From JADZAI01 sp047602465 (GTDB taxonomy: Bacteria; Pseudomonadota; Alphaproteobacteria; Micropepsales; Micropepsaceae), in assembly GCA_047602465.1 (NCBI GenBank), contig JASGHF010000001.1, positions 682,001-746,000 of the forward strand: a stretch of 64,000 nucleotides of DNA, given 5' to 3'. Position numbers and translations under genes: made by a program. The notes under the pieces are model-generated. The model was not told where the DNA came from, made no database searches, and saw only the letters and a list, made by a program, of their open reading frames with translations. Every line of letters starts with the position of its first letter. The stretch's first letter is position 1. Below are positions 61,283-64,000 of this stretch, piece by piece.

Positions 61283-62032
61283 TCACTGCGGAGTGGGCGC
61301 AGGCGTTGCAGCCGCGGGATCCGGGACTTCTGCAGGAACCGGCGTCCCTATGGCCGGCGCCGGCGCGGCGGCGTCTGCTGGCATCACGGCGCCGCCACGA
61401 AGGAACGCGGCCATCCTGCCGGCACGGTCGCGCAGCGTGGCCGGCGCGGCCTCATCGGCGGCGATGGCCGCATAGGCGTCGGCCGCGGCGGCCTCGTTCC
61501 GGGCACGGAATTCGGCGAACGCCGTCAGTTCGCGCGCCTCAAAGCGCCACGGGCTATCGTCGCCCATGAACGGAGCAACACGATTTTTGAGGATGGCGGG
61601 GTCTTCGGTATCGGCGACCGTCATGGCGGCGCGAATCTGCGCCAGCGCCTTGAGGTTCGCGTCCGCCGAACCGTTGGCGATCCGGTCATAAATGGCGAGT
61701 GCGCCCTGAACGTCATTGCGGGCTGTCAGAAGCGATGCCTCGCGGAACAAGGCGAGCGTCGGATAGCCCTCGCCACCGGGCGCAGAAATCTCGCCATAGG
61801 CCTTGAGCGCACCGTCGAGATCGCCGGAGGACGCCAGACCGTCAGCCGCAGCGAACGATTCCGCCGCAGCCTCACGGCTGGCCTGCTGCTGGCCGCGCCA
61901 CCACACGAAGCCGCCAGTGGCGGCGACGGCAAGAACGGCGATGGTCAGGAAGATGGAACCGTAACGGGCCCAGACCTTGTTGAGACGATCGCGCCTCAGG
62001 TCTTCTTCGACCTCGTGAAAAATGTCTGTCAA
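61283..62032 (-). CDS. Single-pass TPR protein upstream of bamB (YfgM-like)
   Basis: 249 residues from a TTG at 62032 (MTDIFHEVEEDLRRDRLNKVWARYG, the family start); a longer opening to 62104 adds sequence unlike the family. One helix at about 24-44 (IFLTIAVLAVAATGGFVWW), then a periplasmic TPR-type domain, and a Pro/Ala-rich tail. YfgM in E. coli works with SecYEG and periplasmic chaperones; a similar role is inferred from position before bamB-der. The stop overlaps a possible bamB GTG. Confidence 0.88.
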   Translation of the reverse strand: MTDIFHEVEEDLRRDRLNKVWARYGSIFLTIAVLAVAATGGFVWWRGQQQASREAAAESFAAADGLASSGDLDGALKAYGEISAPGGEGYPTLALFREASLLTARNDVQGALAIYDRIANGSADANLKALAQIRAAMTVADTEDPAILKNRVAPFMGDDSPWRFEARELTAFAEFRARNEAAAADAYAAIAADEAAPATLRDRAGRMAAFLRGGAVMPADAAAPAPAIGTPVPAEVPDPAAATPAPTPQ

Positions 62033-62109
62033 AGCAACCGGTCCCGGACTGTCCCGCGCGTCAAGCGGCCGGGAAGCTATAAATTGCCGCACGGCGGCAG
62101 GCAAACGCC

Positions 62110-62133
62110 AAAAAAAGGGGCTGACAGCCCTTT
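62110..62133 (-). terminator. Rho-independent terminator of panB
   Basis: On the minus strand AAAGGGCT, loop GTC, AGCCC then CTTTTTTT: a GC stem with one bulged C and seven T. It begins at the panB stop. Confidence 0.8.
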
Positions 62134-62963
62134 CAGGCGGCCGTGACCGGCCTCACGGCATAGAGGTGCTCGGAAGCCGGAAAGCGGCGGGCGCGGACAT
62201 CCGCCGCATAGGCTGAAATCGCCGTTTCGGCGTTGCCGCCCAGATCGGCATAGCGCTTCACGAAGCTGGGCGGGTTGGGGATGAGACCCAGCATGTCGTC
62301 CACGACCAGAATTTGTCCATCGCAGGCTGCGGACGCCCCGATCCCGATCGTGGGGATCGCGAGCTTCGCCGTGATCTGCTCGGCCAGCCCGGGCACCATG
62401 CCCTCAAGCACCACCGCAAAGGCCCCTGCCGCCTCCACCGCCAGCGCGTCGACCATCGCGGACGGCCACTCATCAGGCGCGCGACCGGCGATCTTGTATC
62501 CCTTGAGATTCTGCTGCTGCGGCATCAGCCCGATATGCGCCATGACCGGAATGCCGCGTTCAGCAAGAAAGCGGATCGTCGGCGCCATGGCCGCGCCGCC
62601 TTCCAGCTTCACGGCCGTGACACCAGCCTCCTTGAGCACGCGCACTGCGGCTCGGAACGCCTGTTCCGGGCTTTCTTCGTAACTGCCGAAAGGCAGGTCA
62701 ACGACCACCAGAGCCTGCGCGCTGGCCCGCATCACGGCCTGCCCGTGATAGATCATCAGATCGAGCGGGACCGGCACCGTACTATCCATGCCATGGACGA
62801 CCTGCCCCAGACTGTCGCCCACCAGGATCAGATCCACATGCGGATCGACCAGGCGCGCCACCGGCGCCGTGTAGGCGGTCAGGCAAACGATCGGCTCGCG
62901 ACCCTTGCGGGCGCGCAGACGCGGAACGGACAGGCGCTTGGACTTGGTGGTGACGACCGACAT
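62133..62963 (-). CDS. panB: 3-methyl-2-oxobutanoate hydroxymethyltransferase
   Basis: 276 residues from the ATG at 62963 (MSVVTTKSKRLSVPRLRARKG); the open frame upstream to 63092 crosses the promoter. First step of pantothenate and CoA synthesis, a metal-dependent TIM barrel. IVCLTAYTAPVARL, the metal-binding LILVGDSLGQVVHG, VKLEGGAAMAPTIRFL, PVMAHIGLMPQ, catalytic Glu in VVLEGMVPG, and IGIGASAACDGQILVVDDML are all present. It has its own promoter and terminator, so is probably monocistronic. Confidence 0.96.
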   Translation of the reverse strand: MSVVTTKSKRLSVPRLRARKGREPIVCLTAYTAPVARLVDPHVDLILVGDSLGQVVHGMDSTVPVPLDLMIYHGQAVMRASAQALVVVDLPFGSYEESPEQAFRAAVRVLKEAGVTAVKLEGGAAMAPTIRFLAERGIPVMAHIGLMPQQQNLKGYKIAGRAPDEWPSAMVDALAVEAAGAFAVVLEGMVPGLAEQITAKLAIPTIGIGASAACDGQILVVDDMLGLIPNPPSFVKRYADLGGNAETAISAYAADVRARRFPASEHLYAVRPVTAA

Positions 62964-63063
62964 GGCAGGTCCCCTAGGACTAAGGAGGATCAGATTTCGC
63001 CGGAGCGGTCTCGCGGCGCGTTGCGCAGCCCATGCCGCGCGTCCTGTCTGTCTTGCGGCACGG

Positions 63064-63092
63064 GATATAGAACGCCGCAGCTTCCGGTTCAA
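63064..63092 (-). promoter_or_regulatory. Sigma70-type promoter of panB
   Basis: Read on the minus strand, TTGAAC (63087-63092), 17-base spacer, TATATC (63064-63069). It sits about 100 bases before the panB ATG in the 275-base divergent region. I found no equally good promoter for the plus-strand gene; TATATC at about 63175 is a candidate -10. Confidence 0.6.
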
Positions 63093-63238
63093 TTTGACGC
63101 GAACGTAATGAAAGGCGCCGAGCGCAGCGGGAGATGCCCATCCCCTGCGCTGTATTCCCGCAACATCGCAGGAATATATCGTGTTAACCGAGCCACTTAT
63201 CTTGCGGGTCGCGCGGAGCAGGCTCTAAATCGCCGCAG

Positions 63239-63826
63239 ATGAACAAGCTTCTCGCCAGCGCAGTCCTGCTGTCAGCGGCGGTCCTTACCAGACCGGCGGT
63301 GGCGGATGACGTGTTCGCAGGTGACGGGCGGGTGTTTTCAGGCGTCGCCTCGGACTCCGGTGAAGGCCTTATTCTGCCGCAGACCCTGGTGTCGGGCGGC
63401 ATCACGGGCTTCAGTTCGACCTTCGAGACCGGATTTGGCGCGCCAGTGGCAATGGTTGCGGTCGTCGGCGGGGGACTTCAGGGCGAAGGCCTTGCTGCCT
63501 TCCCGGCCGTCGAAGCCTCGGAATTCAACATGCAGGCGCGCCTGACGATGGGCGACGTGGGCTGGGGCCTCACGCCCTATTTCGGGGTGGGCGTCACCCA
63601 GGCGAGCTCTGACAATCGCATCTTCCAGGGCATTCCCACGCTTCTGCCGTTCGAGGCCGAAGTGATGGGCATGCAGGGCGTCGCCGGCATCGCCTATCAA
63701 CTGATGCCGGGTGTCGGGGCGGGACTTGAGTACCGCTATCAGGGCTTCTCGGCAGCGACGCCTGTCGCGCGCGATGCAAGCGACAACCAGACCATCATGA
63801 TGAGGCTAGACCTGGGCCTCAACTGA
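63239..63826 (+). CDS. Small outer-membrane beta-barrel protein
   Basis: 195 residues. Signal peptide 1-22 (MNKLLASAVLLSAAVLTRPAVA). Beta-barrel pattern with Gly-rich turns (GVGVTQASSDNR, GVAGIAYQLMPGVGAGLEYRYQGF) as in eight-stranded opacity-type proteins, ending IMMRLDLGLN rather than in an aromatic residue. The long loop 55-95 has few charges. Ligand unknown. Different from the barrel protein at 686-1465. A terminator lies about 95 bases downstream. Confidence 0.7.
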   Translation: MNKLLASAVLLSAAVLTRPAVADDVFAGDGRVFSGVASDSGEGLILPQTLVSGGITGFSSTFETGFGAPVAMVAVVGGGLQGEGLAAFPAVEASEFNMQARLTMGDVGWGLTPYFGVGVTQASSDNRIFQGIPTLLPFEAEVMGMQGVAGIAYQLMPGVGAGLEYRYQGFSAATPVARDASDNQTIMMRLDLGLN

Positions 63827-63920
63827 TCGCCCGATCCGTGCGCCTTGAGGGGGCGTACGCACTGACTCATAGAAACGGGATTGTTCCTGAGAGCGGGGGG
63901 CTTGCTCTTCAGGAGCCGCG

Positions 63921-63969
63921 CGGCCGCTGGACCACTGAGGGGTGACGTCCGGCGGCCGTCGCTTTTTTT
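63921..63969 (+). terminator. Rho-independent terminator near the window end
   Basis: Twelve-bp stem with one G-U pair (63921-63932 with 63947-63958), 14-base loop, then TCGC and seven T (63963-63969). It probably ends the transcript of the small outer-membrane protein. Nothing else is recognisable in 63827-64000. Confidence 0.75.
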
Positions 63970-64000
63970 GGAGTGCGACTGATCAGCGGAGCGAGCGGAC

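Noticed and set aside
1..64000. tRNA, rRNA, CRISPR arrays, transposases, prophage, toxin-antitoxin or secretion systems
   Set aside because: I looked in the gaps and on both strands and saw no supporting signal for any of them.

Overview
The window is GC-rich chromosomal DNA from an alphaproteobacterium. The gene order matches core clusters of the Caulobacterales/Hyphomonadales type: ppx-ppk-hdaA-purMN, pepA-holC, lptF-lptG-lptD-surA-pdxA-rsmA, fabD-fabG-acpP-fabF-mltG-yicC-gmk, rpsF-rpsR-rplI-dnaB-alr-radA-cvpA-purF, and TPR protein-bamB-der-panB. The lineage call is an inference from gene content and order; the window holds no rRNA gene. I saw no tRNA, rRNA, CRISPR array, transposase or phage gene.

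Layout. 1-4.7 kb: end of an unknown gene, an outer-membrane protein, aspS, and RNase D with a frameshift. 4.9-12.4 kb: polyphosphate genes ppx and ppk, the replication regulator hdaA, a DUF2066 exported protein, purM-purN. 12.4-16.3 kb: GNAT acetyltransferase, ndk, a TMEM175-like channel, an ABC-F ATPase. 16.3-24 kb: an accessory iron module (ApbE flavin transferase, DUF4198, DUF2271, two PepSY membrane proteins, a PiuC-type Fe(II) dioxygenase, a TonB-dependent siderophore receptor) with Fur-like sites. 24-34.3 kb: holC, pepA, the LPS-transport and outer-membrane assembly genes lptF, lptG, lptD, surA, then pdxA and rsmA. 34.3-36.1 kb: an alcohol dehydrogenase and an exported hypothetical. 36.2-42.2 kb: gmk, yicC, mltG and the fatty-acid synthesis genes. 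42.3-49.5 kb: accessory block with three tandem secreted ricin-type lectins, a serine hydrolase, a spermidine-synthase-like protein, two small exported proteins, a nitroreductase and a HAD phosphatase. 49.5-64 kb: ribosomal proteins S6, S18 and L9, dnaB, alr, radA, cvpA, purF, an SDR, der, bamB, a TPR protein, panB and a small outer-membrane protein.

Four points stand out. First, three conserved genes (rnd, lptD, rpsF) each carry one single-base frameshift. LptD is normally essential, so consensus sequence errors are the simplest explanation. Second, the iron module looks like an extracytoplasmic flavin-linked ferric-siderophore reduction system, and its DUF2271 protein carries a sequence close to the ApbE flavinylation motif. 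Third, two intergenic copies (20678 and 46195) of a structured hairpin element share the same architecture and show compensatory stem changes, which points to a dispersed repeat family. Fourth, three lone double-trefoil lectins arose by tandem duplication and have no attached catalytic domain.
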